A stretch of DNA of 64,000 bases, taken from positions 4,340,001 through 4,404,000 of the forward strand of contig NZ_AP027291.1 of the NCBI RefSeq assembly GCF_030295745.1, in the 5' to 3' direction. Below are positions 8,689 to 17,427 of this stretch, one piece after another. Source of the DNA: Mycolicibacterium sp. TUM20985. GTDB taxonomy: Bacteria; Actinomycetota; Actinomycetes; Mycobacteriales; Mycobacteriaceae. Within the stretch, counting starts at the first letter, position 1; each line of letters starts with the position of its first letter. Both the position numbers and the translations under genes were made by a program. The notes beneath the pieces are model-generated. The model did not search any database. It saw only the letters and a program-made list of their open reading frames with translations, and was not told the origin of the DNA.

Positions 8689-9803
8689 TGCTCAGCCCCA
8701 TGGATGAGTTTCCGCTACACCAGGTTCCGCAGCCGATCGCCCAACCGGAGTCCTCGGACCGCAACTTCTACGACCGGTCCTACTTCAACGCTCACGACCG
8801 CACCGGCGACATCTTCCTCATCACCGGCATCGGGTACTACCCGAACCTGGGGGTGAAGGACGCGTTCATGTTGGTTAGGCGCGGCGACGCCCAGACCGCG
8901 GTACACCTATCGGATGCCATCGATCAGGATCGGCTCAACCAGCACGTGCTGGGCTACCGCGTCGAGGTGCAGGAACCCTTGCACCGGTTGCGCATCGTGC
9001 TCGACGAGACCGAGGGCATCGCCGCCGACCTGACGTGGAACGGCTTGTTCGACGTCGTGCAGGAGCAGCGACACCTGCTTCGGGCCGGCAACCGGGTGAC
9101 GCTGGACGCGCAGCGGTTCGCCCAGTTGGGTTCGTGGAGCGGGCATCTCGCGATCGACGGCGAGGAGATCACCGTCGACCCGTCGACGTGGATCGGCAGC
9201 CGCGACCGATCGTGGGGCATTCGACCCATCGGTGAGGCGGAACCCGCTGGGCGCCCGGCAGATCCGCCGTTCGAGGGCATGTGGTGGCTCTACGTGCCGA
9301 TGGCGTTCGACGACTTCTCGATCGTGCTCATCATTCAGGAGGAACCCAGCGGCTTCCGGTCGCTGAACGACTGCACGCGAATCTGGAAGGACGGGCGCGT
9401 CGAACAACTGGGTTGGCCGCGCATCAATATTCACTACACCTCGGGTACCCGCATCCCGACCGGTGCCAGCATCGACGCCACCTCACTCGATGGTTCGCCG
9501 GTGCACTTCGAGGTGGAATCCAAACTGCCGGTACCGATTCACGTCGGCGGTGGCTACGGCGGTGACTCCGACTGGATCCACGGCGTGTGGAAGGGCGAGA
9601 AGTTCACGGAGCGACTGACCTACGACATGACCGACCCGGCGATCGTCGGGCGGGCCGGCTTCGGCGTGATCGATCACGTCGGTCGTGCGGTGTGCACCGA
9701 AGGCACCAGCGCACCCGTCGAGGGTTGGGGCCTCTTCGAGCACGGCGCGCTGGGGCGTCACGATCCTTCGGGCTTCAAGGATTGGTTGACGGTCGCGGAC
9801 TGA
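8688..9803 (+). CDS. conserved hypothetical protein coupled to the APH-like kinase
   Basis: This 371-aa soluble protein is rich in beta-strand-like sequence, aromatic and acidic residues (for example NFYDRSYFNAHDR near residue 25 and GSRDRSWGIRPIG near 170). I do not recognise a catalytic motif. Repeated paired patterns resemble lipocalin-like or CrtC-like folds, but this is a guess. Its ATG overlaps the kinase stop by one base, so it probably works in the same step. A strong hairpin terminator follows. Confidence 0.75.
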   Translation: MLSPMDEFPLHQVPQPIAQPESSDRNFYDRSYFNAHDRTGDIFLITGIGYYPNLGVKDAFMLVRRGDAQTAVHLSDAIDQDRLNQHVLGYRVEVQEPLHRLRIVLDETEGIAADLTWNGLFDVVQEQRHLLRAGNRVTLDAQRFAQLGSWSGHLAIDGEEITVDPSTWIGSRDRSWGIRPIGEAEPAGRPADPPFEGMWWLYVPMAFDDFSIVLIIQEEPSGFRSLNDCTRIWKDGRVEQLGWPRINIHYTSGTRIPTGASIDATSLDGSPVHFEVESKLPVPIHVGGGYGGDSDWIHGVWKGEKFTERLTYDMTDPAIVGRAGFGVIDHVGRAVCTEGTSAPVEGWGLFEHGALGRHDPSGFKDWLTVAD

Positions 9804-9820
9804 AACCGAGCGCACAACGA

Positions 9821-9850
9821 GAAGGGGCACCCGTTTCCGGGTGCCCCTTC
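9821..9850. terminator. perfect 13-bp hairpin, bidirectional terminator
   Basis: The arms GAAGGGGCACCCG (9821-9833) and CGGGTGCCCCTTC (9838-9850) are perfectly complementary around a TTTC loop. It lies between two converging genes, 17 bases after the stop of the 371-aa protein and 12 bases beyond the stop of the small secreted protein, so it can end transcripts from both sides. Confidence 0.85.
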
Positions 9851-9862
9851 TTGGTGCTCGTG

Positions 9863-10030
9863 TCAGCGGCCGTTGCCGACGGTGGAGGTGACCGTACCCA
9901 CGGTGGCCTCCTGCTGGATGTCGTTGATCCACTGGTGGTGGTCGATGCCCGCGCTGGCGGGAGCGGCAAGGCCGAACAGTGCGGCGGCGAAACCGGTGGC
10001 GACGATGCTGGCGAATCCGAACTTCTTCAT
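9863..10030 (-). CDS. very small secreted protein, 55 aa
   Basis: This short gene reads MKKFGFASIVATGFAAALFG with a hydrophobic core and a likely signal peptidase site after PASA (residues 24-27). That leaves a mature peptide of about 28 residues containing DHHQWINDIQQEATVG. A purine-rich Shine-Dalgarno (AAAGAGGGAAC) lies just before the ATG at 10030. Small exported proteins of this layout are common in mycobacteria, but I cannot name this one. A paired direct repeat lies about 75-110 bases upstream. Confidence 0.75.
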   Translation of the reverse strand: MKKFGFASIVATGFAAALFGLAAPASAGIDHHQWINDIQQEATVGTVTSTVGNGR

Positions 10031-10103
10031 GGTGTTCCCTCTTTCTCTGGCCGATTCTCCGGCCGGTCTGAGGGTTGTAACCGTGCAGGTCAGAGGTTAA
10101 TTC

Positions 10104-10138
10104 CGGTGGCAGCAATTGAGCGATCGGTGGCAGTAATT
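10104..10138. repeat. direct repeat CGGTGGCAGYAATT, two copies 21 bp apart
   Basis: CGGTGGCAGCAATT (10104-10117) and CGGTGGCAGTAATT (10125-10138) differ at one base and are spaced by 21 bp, two helical turns. They lie upstream of the small secreted protein gene. The spacing suggests a dimeric or cooperative regulator binding one DNA face. Confidence 0.5.
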
Positions 10139-10217
10139 CATCGCCCAGGGGGTGGCGCCGCCCACTTTGCAGGGCGGGCGCGCCGCAGCCCACACTGCAA
10201 CCCCTAGCCCGCACGAG

Positions 10218-10267
10218 CGTGCGTGAACTACGACTTTCGTGCGGCGTGTCGGCCGCAGACACGCACG
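10218..10267. repeat. complex inverted repeat, REP-like extragenic element
   Basis: The outer arms CGTGCGTG (10218-10225) and CACGCACG (10260-10267) enclose a second pair, CGTGTC (10245-10250) and GACACG (10258-10263), that competes for the same 3' bases. Similar blocks seem familiar to me from intergenic regions of fast-growing mycobacteria, but I cannot confirm copy number from one window. Confidence 0.4.
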
Positions 10268-10275
10268 GTCGCGCA

Positions 10276-10320
10276 GGGGGAGGCGGGGGCGGGGCGGGCC
10301 GGGGGCGGGGCGGGCGGGGG
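10276..10320 (+). other. G-rich tract with eight G-runs (G-quadruplex candidate)
   Basis: This 45-base stretch is almost pure G with single C or A interruptions and contains eight runs of three to five G. It lies immediately after the stop codon of the minus-strand monooxygenase gene, so its transcript would be C-rich and the non-template strand could fold as a quadruplex. Confidence 0.55.
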
Positions 10321-11829
10321 CTAGACGGTCTGCGCCTGCTCGCCCGGCGTGGTCGCCTTGGCGGCCTGCGCCGGAGCGCGGCCGAAGACCATCGACTCCT
10401 CGATGCGGTCGAAACGGTGGTCGATCAGGTCCAGCACGTAGTTGTGCCGGACGTTCCACGGTCGGTGGATGCCGGACTTCGGCAGGGCATGGGGCGTGCG
10501 CTGGATGTAACCGGCCTTCAGGTCGAACGTCGGCTTCTCCGTCATCGGCATCCCGCCCAGGTGCGGATAGGCGTGGGTGTACCCACGAGACTCCATGTAC
10601 GCCAACAGCTTCGCCACCGCCCGCGCCGTCATGTCGGCGCGAAGTGTCCACGACGCATTGGTGTAGCCGATGCACCACGCCATGTTGGGGACGTCTTCGA
10701 GGAGGTACTCCTTGTAGACGAAGCGATCGGTCGGCTTGATCTCGGCGCCGTCGACGACGAGGGTGATGCCGCCCAGCGCCTGTAGCTGCAGGCCGGTGGC
10801 CGTGACGATGATGTCTGCGTCCAACCGGTTGCCGGACTTCAGCACGATGCCGGTGGCGTCGACGTGGTCGACGATGTCGGTCACCACCTCGGCGCGGCCG
10901 TCGCCGATGTCGTCGAACAGATCCCCGTCCAGCACCAGGCACATCCGTTGGTCCCACGGGTCGTAGCGCGGCTTGAAGTGCACGTCGACGTCGTAGCCTT
11001 CGGGCAGGGCCGCGATGGTCCGGTTCCTGATCAGCCGGCGACCGAGCTTCGGGGCCTTGCGCATGAAGAAGTACGACAGCACCGCGAAGGCGGCGTTGCG
11101 GACCCGCACGATGTTGTGGGAGATCTTCCGCGGCAACAGCTTTCGAATCACGGTCACCATGGGGTCGATCCGCGCCATCGACATCATGTACGTCGGCGAA
11201 CGCTGAAGCATGGTGACGTGCGACGCGGTCTTGGCCAACGCGGGAATCAGGCTGATGGCCGTGGCCCCGCTGCCGATCACCACGACGCGCTTGCCGGAAT
11301 GGTCCAGTGACTCCGGCCAGAACTGCGGGTGCACCACCTCGCCGGTGAAGTCCTCCATGCCGGGGAACTCGGGCGAGTAGGGATGGTCGTAGTCGTAGTA
11401 ACCGGTACCGAAGAACAGGAAACGACCCCGGTAGGACGTCGTCGAGCCGTCGGGTGCCGTGGTGTGCACCGTCCAGGTGTCGGTGGTGGAGTCCCATTCG
11501 GCCGAGGTGACGCGGGTGTCGAACCGGATGTGCCGATCGATGCCGTGGTGGCGCGCCGCATCGGTGAGGTACTCGCGGATGTCACCGCCGTCGGCGACGT
11601 TCTCCGGCCGCGTCCACGGCTCGAAGGGCAAGCTGAGGGTGAAGATGTCGCTGTCGGAGCGGATACCCGGATAACGGAACAGGTCCCAGGTGCCGCCGAT
11701 GCGCTCGCGTCGTTCGAGGATGGTGTAACTGAGGTGGGGGTTCTTCTCGTGGATGCGGTACGCCGCCCCGATGCCCGAGATACCCGCGCCGATGATCAGC
11801 ACGTCCGAGTATTCCGCCTGCGCGTTCAT
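10321..11829 (-). CDS. EthA/MymA-like flavin-containing (Baeyer-Villiger) monooxygenase
   Basis: This 502-aa enzyme uses FAD and NADPH to insert oxygen into ketones or oxidise S/N centres. An FAD Rossmann motif GAGISG is at about residue 15. The Baeyer-Villiger fingerprint FTGEVVHPQFWP matches FxGxxxHxxxWP about residues 145-156, and the NADPH Rossmann motif VVIGSGATA follows. The segment GGTWDLFRYPGIRSDSD is nearly identical to that in M. tuberculosis EthA, but several paralogues (EthA, MymA, Rv0565c) share it, so orthology is not assigned. ATG 11829 was chosen because GGGAGGTC precedes it. Confidence 0.9.
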   Translation of the reverse strand: MNAQAEYSDVLIIGAGISGIGAAYRIHEKNPHLSYTILERRERIGGTWDLFRYPGIRSDSDIFTLSLPFEPWTRPENVADGGDIREYLTDAARHHGIDRHIRFDTRVTSAEWDSTTDTWTVHTTAPDGSTTSYRGRFLFFGTGYYDYDHPYSPEFPGMEDFTGEVVHPQFWPESLDHSGKRVVVIGSGATAISLIPALAKTASHVTMLQRSPTYMMSMARIDPMVTVIRKLLPRKISHNIVRVRNAAFAVLSYFFMRKAPKLGRRLIRNRTIAALPEGYDVDVHFKPRYDPWDQRMCLVLDGDLFDDIGDGRAEVVTDIVDHVDATGIVLKSGNRLDADIIVTATGLQLQALGGITLVVDGAEIKPTDRFVYKEYLLEDVPNMAWCIGYTNASWTLRADMTARAVAKLLAYMESRGYTHAYPHLGGMPMTEKPTFDLKAGYIQRTPHALPKSGIHRPWNVRHNYVLDLIDHRFDRIEESMVFGRAPAQAAKATTPGEQAQTV

Positions 11830-11960
11830 CCTGACCTCCCTTGGTCCCGGTTCGTGCCACCACGATAGGGGGTCACCCTCGGAGGGCGTCCACGATCCGG
11901 CCAATGACTCCACCCGGATGGCGCTCGCCCGTACCCGAACGGCTCGGGCACACTGAGGAC

Positions 11961-13313
11961 ATGTTGGACGTCGTCATCGTGGGCGCCGGGTTCGCTGGGC
12001 TGGCGGCCGCCCGCAAGCTGACCGCCCTGGGACGCGACGTCGTCGTCCTCGAGGGTCGCGACCGCGTCGGCGGCCGGTCCCACACCACCACGATCGCCGG
12101 TGTCCCGGTCGACCTCGGCGGCACGTTCGTCGGCCCGACGCAGACCGAAGTCCTCGCCCTTGCGGCCGAACTCGGCTGCCCGACCGTGCCGACCTACGAC
12201 CACGGCGAGAATCTGATCCGCTGGCGCGGCCGGGTCCGGTCCTACCGAAGCACCATCCCAAGGCTGTCCATCCTCGAACTGCTCGACGTCTCGCGGATCC
12301 AGTGGCGGTTCGAACGCCTCGGCAAGCAGATTCCGACGGATGCGCCGTGGACCGCTCCAACCGCCCACCGGCTGGACCAACTGACGCTCGAGGGTTGGCT
12401 GCAATCGGTGCACGCGGGCAAGAGCACCAGGGACCTGATGGCCATCATGGCGAGGGTGACGTGGGGCTGCGAGCCCGACGAGGTGTCGATGCTGCACGCC
12501 GTGCGCTACGTCAAGGCCGCGGGCGGCATCGGCCCCATGCTCGACGTGAAGGGCGGTGCGCAGCAGGACCGCTTCCCCGGGGGCACCCAGCAGATCGCGC
12601 TGCGCATGGCCGAGGACCTCGGGGACCTGGTGCGTCTCGACCACGTCGTCACACGCATCGAGCACGGCCCGCAGGGCGTGACCGTGCACACCGCGGCCGA
12701 GGCGCTGACGGCGCGTGCCGTGATCGTCGCCGTCCCGCCCGAGCATCGCGGGGCCATCCGCTTCGAGCCGGAACTGCCCGTCGGGCATGCCGATCTGGCC
12801 AGGCACTGGCCGCAGGGCAACTTGAGCAAGGCCTACGCCGCCTATTCGACGCCGTTCTGGCGTGCGGACGGGCGATCAGGCGAATCGTTGTCCGACGACG
12901 GTCCGGTGTTCATCACATTCGACGTCAGCCCCGGGGACTCGAAGACCGGGGACGGCCCGGGGGTCCTGCTCGGCTTCACCGACGCGCGCACCTTCGACTC
13001 ACTCGAACCGGACGCGCGCCGCGCCACAGCCCTGAAGTGCTTCGCCGACCTCTTCGGCGACCAGGCCCTGCACCCGACCGACTACGTCGACCATCGCTGG
13101 AGCGCAGAAGCATTTGCCCCCGGTGGTCCGACCGCCGCGGTGCCGCCAGGTTCGTGGACGACGTACGGACGCTGGCTGCGGGCGCCAATCGGCGGCATCT
13201 TCTGGGCGGGTACCGAGACCGCGGACGAATGGACGGGGTTCCTCGACGGCGCCGTCCGCTCGGGTCACCGCGCGGCCGCCGAGGTGGTCGGCCATCTGGA
13301 CGCTACGAGCTGA
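11961..13313 (+). CDS. aofH: flavin-containing monoamine oxidase
   Basis: This 450-aa FAD amine oxidase deaminates amines to aldehydes with release of peroxide. The N-terminus has the dinucleotide motif VVIVGAGFAGLAAARKL and EGRDRVGGRSHT. The C-terminus has the FAD-contact segment GTETADEWTGFLDGAVRSG. The sequence follows M. tuberculosis Rv3170 (AofH) closely throughout as I recall it, including MARVTWGCEPDEVSMLHAVRY. ATG 11961 puts the Rossmann strand at the very start, as expected. Its last 11 bases overlap the opposite hpx-like gene, the same gene pair as in M. tuberculosis. Confidence 0.92.
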   Translation: MLDVVIVGAGFAGLAAARKLTALGRDVVVLEGRDRVGGRSHTTTIAGVPVDLGGTFVGPTQTEVLALAAELGCPTVPTYDHGENLIRWRGRVRSYRSTIPRLSILELLDVSRIQWRFERLGKQIPTDAPWTAPTAHRLDQLTLEGWLQSVHAGKSTRDLMAIMARVTWGCEPDEVSMLHAVRYVKAAGGIGPMLDVKGGAQQDRFPGGTQQIALRMAEDLGDLVRLDHVVTRIEHGPQGVTVHTAAEALTARAVIVAVPPEHRGAIRFEPELPVGHADLARHWPQGNLSKAYAAYSTPFWRADGRSGESLSDDGPVFITFDVSPGDSKTGDGPGVLLGFTDARTFDSLEPDARRATALKCFADLFGDQALHPTDYVDHRWSAEAFAPGGPTAAVPPGSWTTYGRWLRAPIGGIFWAGTETADEWTGFLDGAVRSGHRAAAEVVGHLDATS

Positions 13314-14253
13314 TCCGCCGGTTCGCCTCGGCCGACTCGGCCAGACCGCGCAGCAGCCGATTGACCTCGTCGGGTTGCTCGAGGATGGCGCAGTGCCCGC
13401 CGGACATCTCGACGAACGACACCAGGTTCGGTACGTCCCCCGCGATCCGGCGTGACGACCCGATCGGCAACAGACGGTCATGGCGACTACCGATGACCAG
13501 TGTCGGCACCGTCAGGTTGCGTACCGAGATGTGCTTCGGGCCAAGGGAATCGACGAGAACCCTGGCCCAGCCGCCGCGGCCCGCTGCCGGGGTCTTCGCG
13601 AACAGGTCGAAGACGAACTCAACGATCGCGGGGTCGGCGTCCCGGCCGACCGCCAGCGCGGCGACGATCCGTCGGCTCTGCTGCACCGAGCCCGGCACCA
13701 GCGGCGCCGACCCGAACCGCTTCAGCAGGAGCCCGGCCGTGCGCACCCGGCCTCCCACCAACGGGCCGGGGACCGGCAGGAAGTTGACGTTGCGCAGGAG
13801 ATCACCGGTCGTCGTGTTGATCAGCGCCACGGCGTCGGCGCACTGCCGCACCCGGTGCGCGTAACGCTGCGACCAGGACGAGATCGCGATGCCGCCCATC
13901 GAATGACCGGCGATCACGGCGCGCTCACCGTGGGCCAGCGTGGCGTGGAGCACCGAATCGAGGTCCGCGGCGAGGAAGTCCAGGCTGTAGTTCCCGCGAC
14001 GCTGCGGCACGCCGCTGCGGCCGTGGCCGCGGTGGTCGTAGGCGATGACGCGGTACTCGCCCGCCAGATCGTTGATCTGATGGGCCCACACCGGGATGGC
14101 GCAGGTGATCCCGTGCGCCAGGACGATGGGATATCCGTTCTCGGGACCGAACACCTCGGTGTGGATCTTCGTCCCGTCCACCGAGCGGACGTCGACCGGG
14201 CGGCCGGGTGGCATCGCATCCAGGGCCGCCAACCGCCTCGAACGCGTCGCCAT
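13303..14253 (-). CDS. hpx: alpha/beta hydrolase, non-haem haloperoxidase-like
   Basis: This is an alpha/beta-hydrolase of about 316 aa. The nucleophile elbow is GHSMGG, the oxyanion region follows LAHGITCAIPVW, and a C-terminal GGHCAI supplies the catalytic His. A TLVIGSRHDRLLP strand carries the likely acid. By its position tail-to-tail with aofH it corresponds to Rv3171c (hpx) of M. tuberculosis. True haloperoxidase activity is uncertain, and an esterase or lactonase is equally possible. The start could be ATG 14253 or 14301; the former begins just before the conserved region. Confidence 0.82.
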   Translation of the reverse strand: MATRSRRLAALDAMPPGRPVDVRSVDGTKIHTEVFGPENGYPIVLAHGITCAIPVWAHQINDLAGEYRVIAYDHRGHGRSGVPQRRGNYSLDFLAADLDSVLHATLAHGERAVIAGHSMGGIAISSWSQRYAHRVRQCADAVALINTTTGDLLRNVNFLPVPGPLVGGRVRTAGLLLKRFGSAPLVPGSVQQSRRIVAALAVGRDADPAIVEFVFDLFAKTPAAGRGGWARVLVDSLGPKHISVRNLTVPTLVIGSRHDRLLPIGSSRRIAGDVPNLVSFVEMSGGHCAILEQPDEVNRLLRGLAESAEANRRISS

Positions 14254-14353
14254 GTGTGCTCCGATCCGCCGCGGCACCCTTGCCAGCGGCTGACGGATCA
14301 TAACTATCGCCGCAGCGGACCGTCCTACCGGCGGTGCCGCCACGGGCTGTTAA

Positions 14354-15337
14354 ATGGTCACGATGCGCGCCATTCAGATACCCAGGCTCGACGGTCCAGA
14401 GGCTGCCGAACTCGTCGACATCGACGAGCCGGTACCCGGGTCCGACGACGTCCTCATCGACGTCCACGCGGCCGGTGTCGCCTTCCCCGATGCCCTTCAG
14501 ACGCGCGGGCTCTATCAGCACAAGCCGGAGCTCCCCTACGTGCCCGGCGCCGAGATCGCCGGCGTCGTGCGCCAGGCTCCCCCCGGCGCCCACGTGACGG
14601 CAGGCGATCGGGTGGCCGCGCTGACCATGCTTTCCGGTGCGATGGCGGAAGTCGTTGCGCTGCCTGCAGATCGGGTGTTCCTGCTGCCCGATGCGGTGTC
14701 GTTCGAAGCGGGCGCCGGGCTGTTGTTCAACGATCTGACGGTGCACTGCGCGCTGCGCACCCGCGGCCGACTGGTAGCGGGTGAGTCCGTGCTCGTGCAT
14801 GGCGCGGCGGGCGGTATCGGCACCTCGACACTGCGGCTGGCGTCCGCGTGGGGAGCTTCCCGCACCATCGCCGTCGTCAGCACCGAGGACAAGGCCGACG
14901 TCGCCCGCGCCGCCGGTGCCACCGACGTGGTCCTGGCCGACGGGTTCAAGGATGCCGTGAAGGAGCTCACCGGAGGCCGTGGCGTCGACATCGTGGTGGA
15001 CCCGGTCGGCGGTGACCGGTTCACCGATTCCCTGCGATCCCTCGCGCCAGGTGGCCGGCTGCTGGTCATCGGCTTCACCGGAGGCGACATTCCCACCGTC
15101 AAGGTGAACCGGCTGCTGCTCAACAACGTCGACGCGGTCGGCGTCGGCTGGGGCGCCTGGGCCGCCACCCACCCGGGGTACCTGGCCGAGCAGTGGGCCG
15201 AACTGGAGCCGCTGCTCGCATCCGGCGCCGTGTCGGCGCCCGAACCCGTGGTCTATCCCCTCGAGCGGGCCGCCGACGCCATCGCCTCCCTGGAGGATCG
15301 CACCGCCAAGGGCAAGGTCGTCGTCAAGATCCGATAG
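14354..15337 (+). CDS. zinc-free medium-chain quinone oxidoreductase (NADPH:quinone reductase-like)
   Basis: This 327-aa MDR-family protein has a GroES-like N-terminal half (VPGAEIAGVVRQ, about residues 58-69) and an NADPH Rossmann half with GAAGGIGTSTLRLA. It lacks the Cys/His zinc ligands of alcohol dehydrogenases, as in quinone oxidoreductases. It is divergent from the hpx-like gene and its 3' end overlaps the converging hydrolase gene by 14 bases. Two ATG codons (14354 and 14363) are possible starts. The electron acceptor is unknown. Confidence 0.88.
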   Translation: MVTMRAIQIPRLDGPEAAELVDIDEPVPGSDDVLIDVHAAGVAFPDALQTRGLYQHKPELPYVPGAEIAGVVRQAPPGAHVTAGDRVAALTMLSGAMAEVVALPADRVFLLPDAVSFEAGAGLLFNDLTVHCALRTRGRLVAGESVLVHGAAGGIGTSTLRLASAWGASRTIAVVSTEDKADVARAAGATDVVLADGFKDAVKELTGGRGVDIVVDPVGGDRFTDSLRSLAPGGRLLVIGFTGGDIPTVKVNRLLLNNVDAVGVGWGAWAATHPGYLAEQWAELEPLLASGAVSAPEPVVYPLERAADAIASLEDRTAKGKVVVKIR

Positions 15338-16952
15338 GTCGGGCTTCGCTGGGGAGTACCAAGGTCGAACGCGCGCAGTCGATTTCGTGTGTCGATCGAA
15401 CGAAGTCGACACCGGTCGCCAGCGGCTCACCCGTGCCGAGGTTCCTGGCAAACCGCGGGAACGACCCGCCCGCCACCGTCAGCCGGATCCGGTGGCCGGC
15501 GCGAAACCGGTGCGCGATCGCGTCGAACTCGATCCGCAGCGGCCCAGAGGAGCCCCGGCCGGCGTGCGCATAACCGTCGGAGACGTTCTGGGAGCGGCCC
15601 GCCGCGTCGACGTCGCTGAGTCTGACGGCCACGTCGGCGGACGCCGCGTCTACGGAGTGCGCGAGCTCTACGTACGGAACACCGATGACCAGCTGGTCGA
15701 CCGCCAGTTCGCCGCCGGTGAACGTCAGCACGTCGGAACGCTGGGCGAGCGCACCGTCGTCGCGGTAGCCAGCCGCCGACGCCAGCAACAACCGACCTCC
15801 GATGGTCGGCGTCGGGTCGGCGGGGTCGTAGACGAACCGCAACCGGGTGCCCTCGGCTGCGGGCTCGTCGGCCAGCCGCGCCTCGTGGTGCAGATACGAG
15901 ACGGACGGAGTCGAGGGCGGCGGCCAGTCGGGCAGATCCCGCCAGCTCCCGTCACCGGTGACGAAGATGCGGACGGGGTCCGCCCGCCGACGGCCGGCCA
16001 GCCAGTCCAGCGACTCCCGGATCGCCACGCCGCCACCCTCGCCGTGCGTCCACGGTCCGACCACCAGCGCGACGTCGCCGCCGCCGTCGCGCAGCATCCG
16101 GTACTGCGCCATGGTCTGGTCGAAGAACAGGTCCTGCCAACCGCCGATCAGCAGCACCGGCCGCTCCGCCTGGAACGCGACCGCACGTTGGCGCCAGTAC
16201 TCGTCGGACGGATCGGTGTTCCCGAGCCAGGACTGGAAGTACGGGGCGCCACCACCCATCACCGAATCGGCGGCCGCACTCAGCGGGAGTGCCCCGACGG
16301 CGGGCGCCAATCGGCGCGGGGTCGACAGCGACCGGATCAGCTGCCGCACCAGTCCGCCACGCTCGTGCCAGGCCATCTGGTAGCCCCACGTCAGGAAGTC
16401 GAAGAGGGCGAACGCGCCCCTCCCCCACGCGGCGTGGCCCAGGTCGTGTGGCGCCATCGTCACGACGGACGTCGTGAGTTCGGGCTGGGGGTCGGCCAGG
16501 AGCGCCAGCTGGGTGAAGCCGAGGTAGGAGCCACCGACCGTGGCGAAGGTGCCCGTGAACCAGGGCTGCCCGCGCAGCCACGCGACGGTGTCCGCACCGT
16601 CCTCCACCTCGCCGTAGCCGGGCTCGAAGGTGCCACCGGAGCCGAAAGTCCCACGCGTGCTTTGCAGTACGACGTGGTAGCCGCGTTCCGCGTACAGCGC
16701 GAGGATCACCCGGGTCGGCAGGGCATCCCGCGTGTAGGGGCCGCGCAGCAGAAGTGTGCCCGCCGGCGTGTTCGTCAGCGGCGCATAGTGATCGGCCAGC
16801 AGCACCGCCCCGTCGCGCATGCGGACCGGCACTCGCCGCCGGATCCGGTAGCGGGTCGTCGCCGGTCCGAGTCCGGCCCTGCGCGCGGCGACTCTCGCCG
16901 CGAGTCGGGTCACCACGTCGCGCAGGTGGCCGTGGGCGCGGTCGTCGGACAC
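15324..16952 (-). CDS. CocE/NonD-family acyl hydrolase (X-Pro dipeptidyl-peptidase S15 type)
   Basis: This 542-aa serine hydrolase has the S15 layout. An N-terminal alpha/beta domain carries MRDGAVLLADHYAP and the nucleophile motif GGSYLGFTQL, about residues 140-150. A cap region follows, then a C-terminal jelly-roll domain with PLRIEFDAIAHRFRAGHRIRLTVAGGSFPR. The acid and His appear in the LIGGWQDLFFDQT and GPWTHGEGGG segments. Relatives hydrolyse esters or amides, and the natural substrate is not indicated. No signal peptide is seen. A small membrane protein gene with its own terminator lies upstream. Confidence 0.9.
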   Translation of the reverse strand: MSDDRAHGHLRDVVTRLAARVAARRAGLGPATTRYRIRRRVPVRMRDGAVLLADHYAPLTNTPAGTLLLRGPYTRDALPTRVILALYAERGYHVVLQSTRGTFGSGGTFEPGYGEVEDGADTVAWLRGQPWFTGTFATVGGSYLGFTQLALLADPQPELTTSVVTMAPHDLGHAAWGRGAFALFDFLTWGYQMAWHERGGLVRQLIRSLSTPRRLAPAVGALPLSAAADSVMGGGAPYFQSWLGNTDPSDEYWRQRAVAFQAERPVLLIGGWQDLFFDQTMAQYRMLRDGGGDVALVVGPWTHGEGGGVAIRESLDWLAGRRRADPVRIFVTGDGSWRDLPDWPPPSTPSVSYLHHEARLADEPAAEGTRLRFVYDPADPTPTIGGRLLLASAAGYRDDGALAQRSDVLTFTGGELAVDQLVIGVPYVELAHSVDAASADVAVRLSDVDAAGRSQNVSDGYAHAGRGSSGPLRIEFDAIAHRFRAGHRIRLTVAGGSFPRFARNLGTGEPLATGVDFVRSTHEIDCARSTLVLPSEARPIGS

Positions 16953-16986
16953 AGCAACACGATAGGGCCGGTCGCCGGTTTGCGCG

Positions 16987-17020
16987 CAGCTGCCCCCGGC
17001 GGGTGGGCCGGGGGCAGCTG
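16987..17020 (-). terminator. perfect 13-bp hairpin terminator
   Basis: The arms CAGCTGCCCCCGG (16987-16999) and CCGGGGGCAGCTG (17008-17020) pair perfectly around an 8-base loop. It lies 10 bases past the stop of the small membrane protein gene and upstream of the CocE/NonD gene, separating the two minus-strand genes. Confidence 0.75.
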
Positions 17021-17030
17021 GCGTCGTGGG

Positions 17031-17282
17031 TCAGGGTTGCCTGGCGCGAACCAGGAAGGCGACCGCCGTCACCGCGGCGACGACACCGATCACCCCCCAG
17101 AGGATGAACGAGAACACCAGGGAGCCGACGAATCCGCCGAACGTCAGCGCGAGGTACACCAGCCAGATCAGGCGGTAGGCGCACCAGGCCGCGAGGACGG
17201 CACTGCCGATGCCGATGACCCGGCTGCGCTGGCGGTCGACGCGGGTGATCTGTTCCTCGATTGCGGCGGGGACGATGTTCAT
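17031..17282 (-). CDS. small membrane protein of unknown function, 83 aa
   Basis: ATG 17282 starts MNIVPAAIEEQITRVDRQRS, a short amphipathic N-terminus. Two hydrophobic helices follow (about residues 22-42 and 48-78). The frame is open further upstream but that part is not protein-like. I do not recognise a family. It lies divergent from the ABC transporter genes. Confidence 0.6.
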   Translation of the reverse strand: MNIVPAAIEEQITRVDRQRSRVIGIGSAVLAAWCAYRLIWLVYLALTFGGFVGSLVFSFILWGVIGVVAAVTAVAFLVRARQP

Positions 17283-17427
17283 GCTGCCTGGCCTTCCGTG
17301 GGGCGTCGCCTCGGTGGCGTCGTCGTGGCGCTCAGTAGACGGCGCCCCCGCCGCTACCGATCCCAACAACGGTCATGATGATCGCAAACGATGGCGCGCG
17401 GTCATCAGTTGCGCGATGATGCCGCCC

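Noticed and set aside
15387..17378. 663-codon open frame on the plus strand opposite the CocE/NonD hydrolase
   Set aside because: It is rich in Arg, Gly and Pro with no domain pattern and lies antisense to a well-supported serine hydrolase. Long antisense frames are expected at this GC content.
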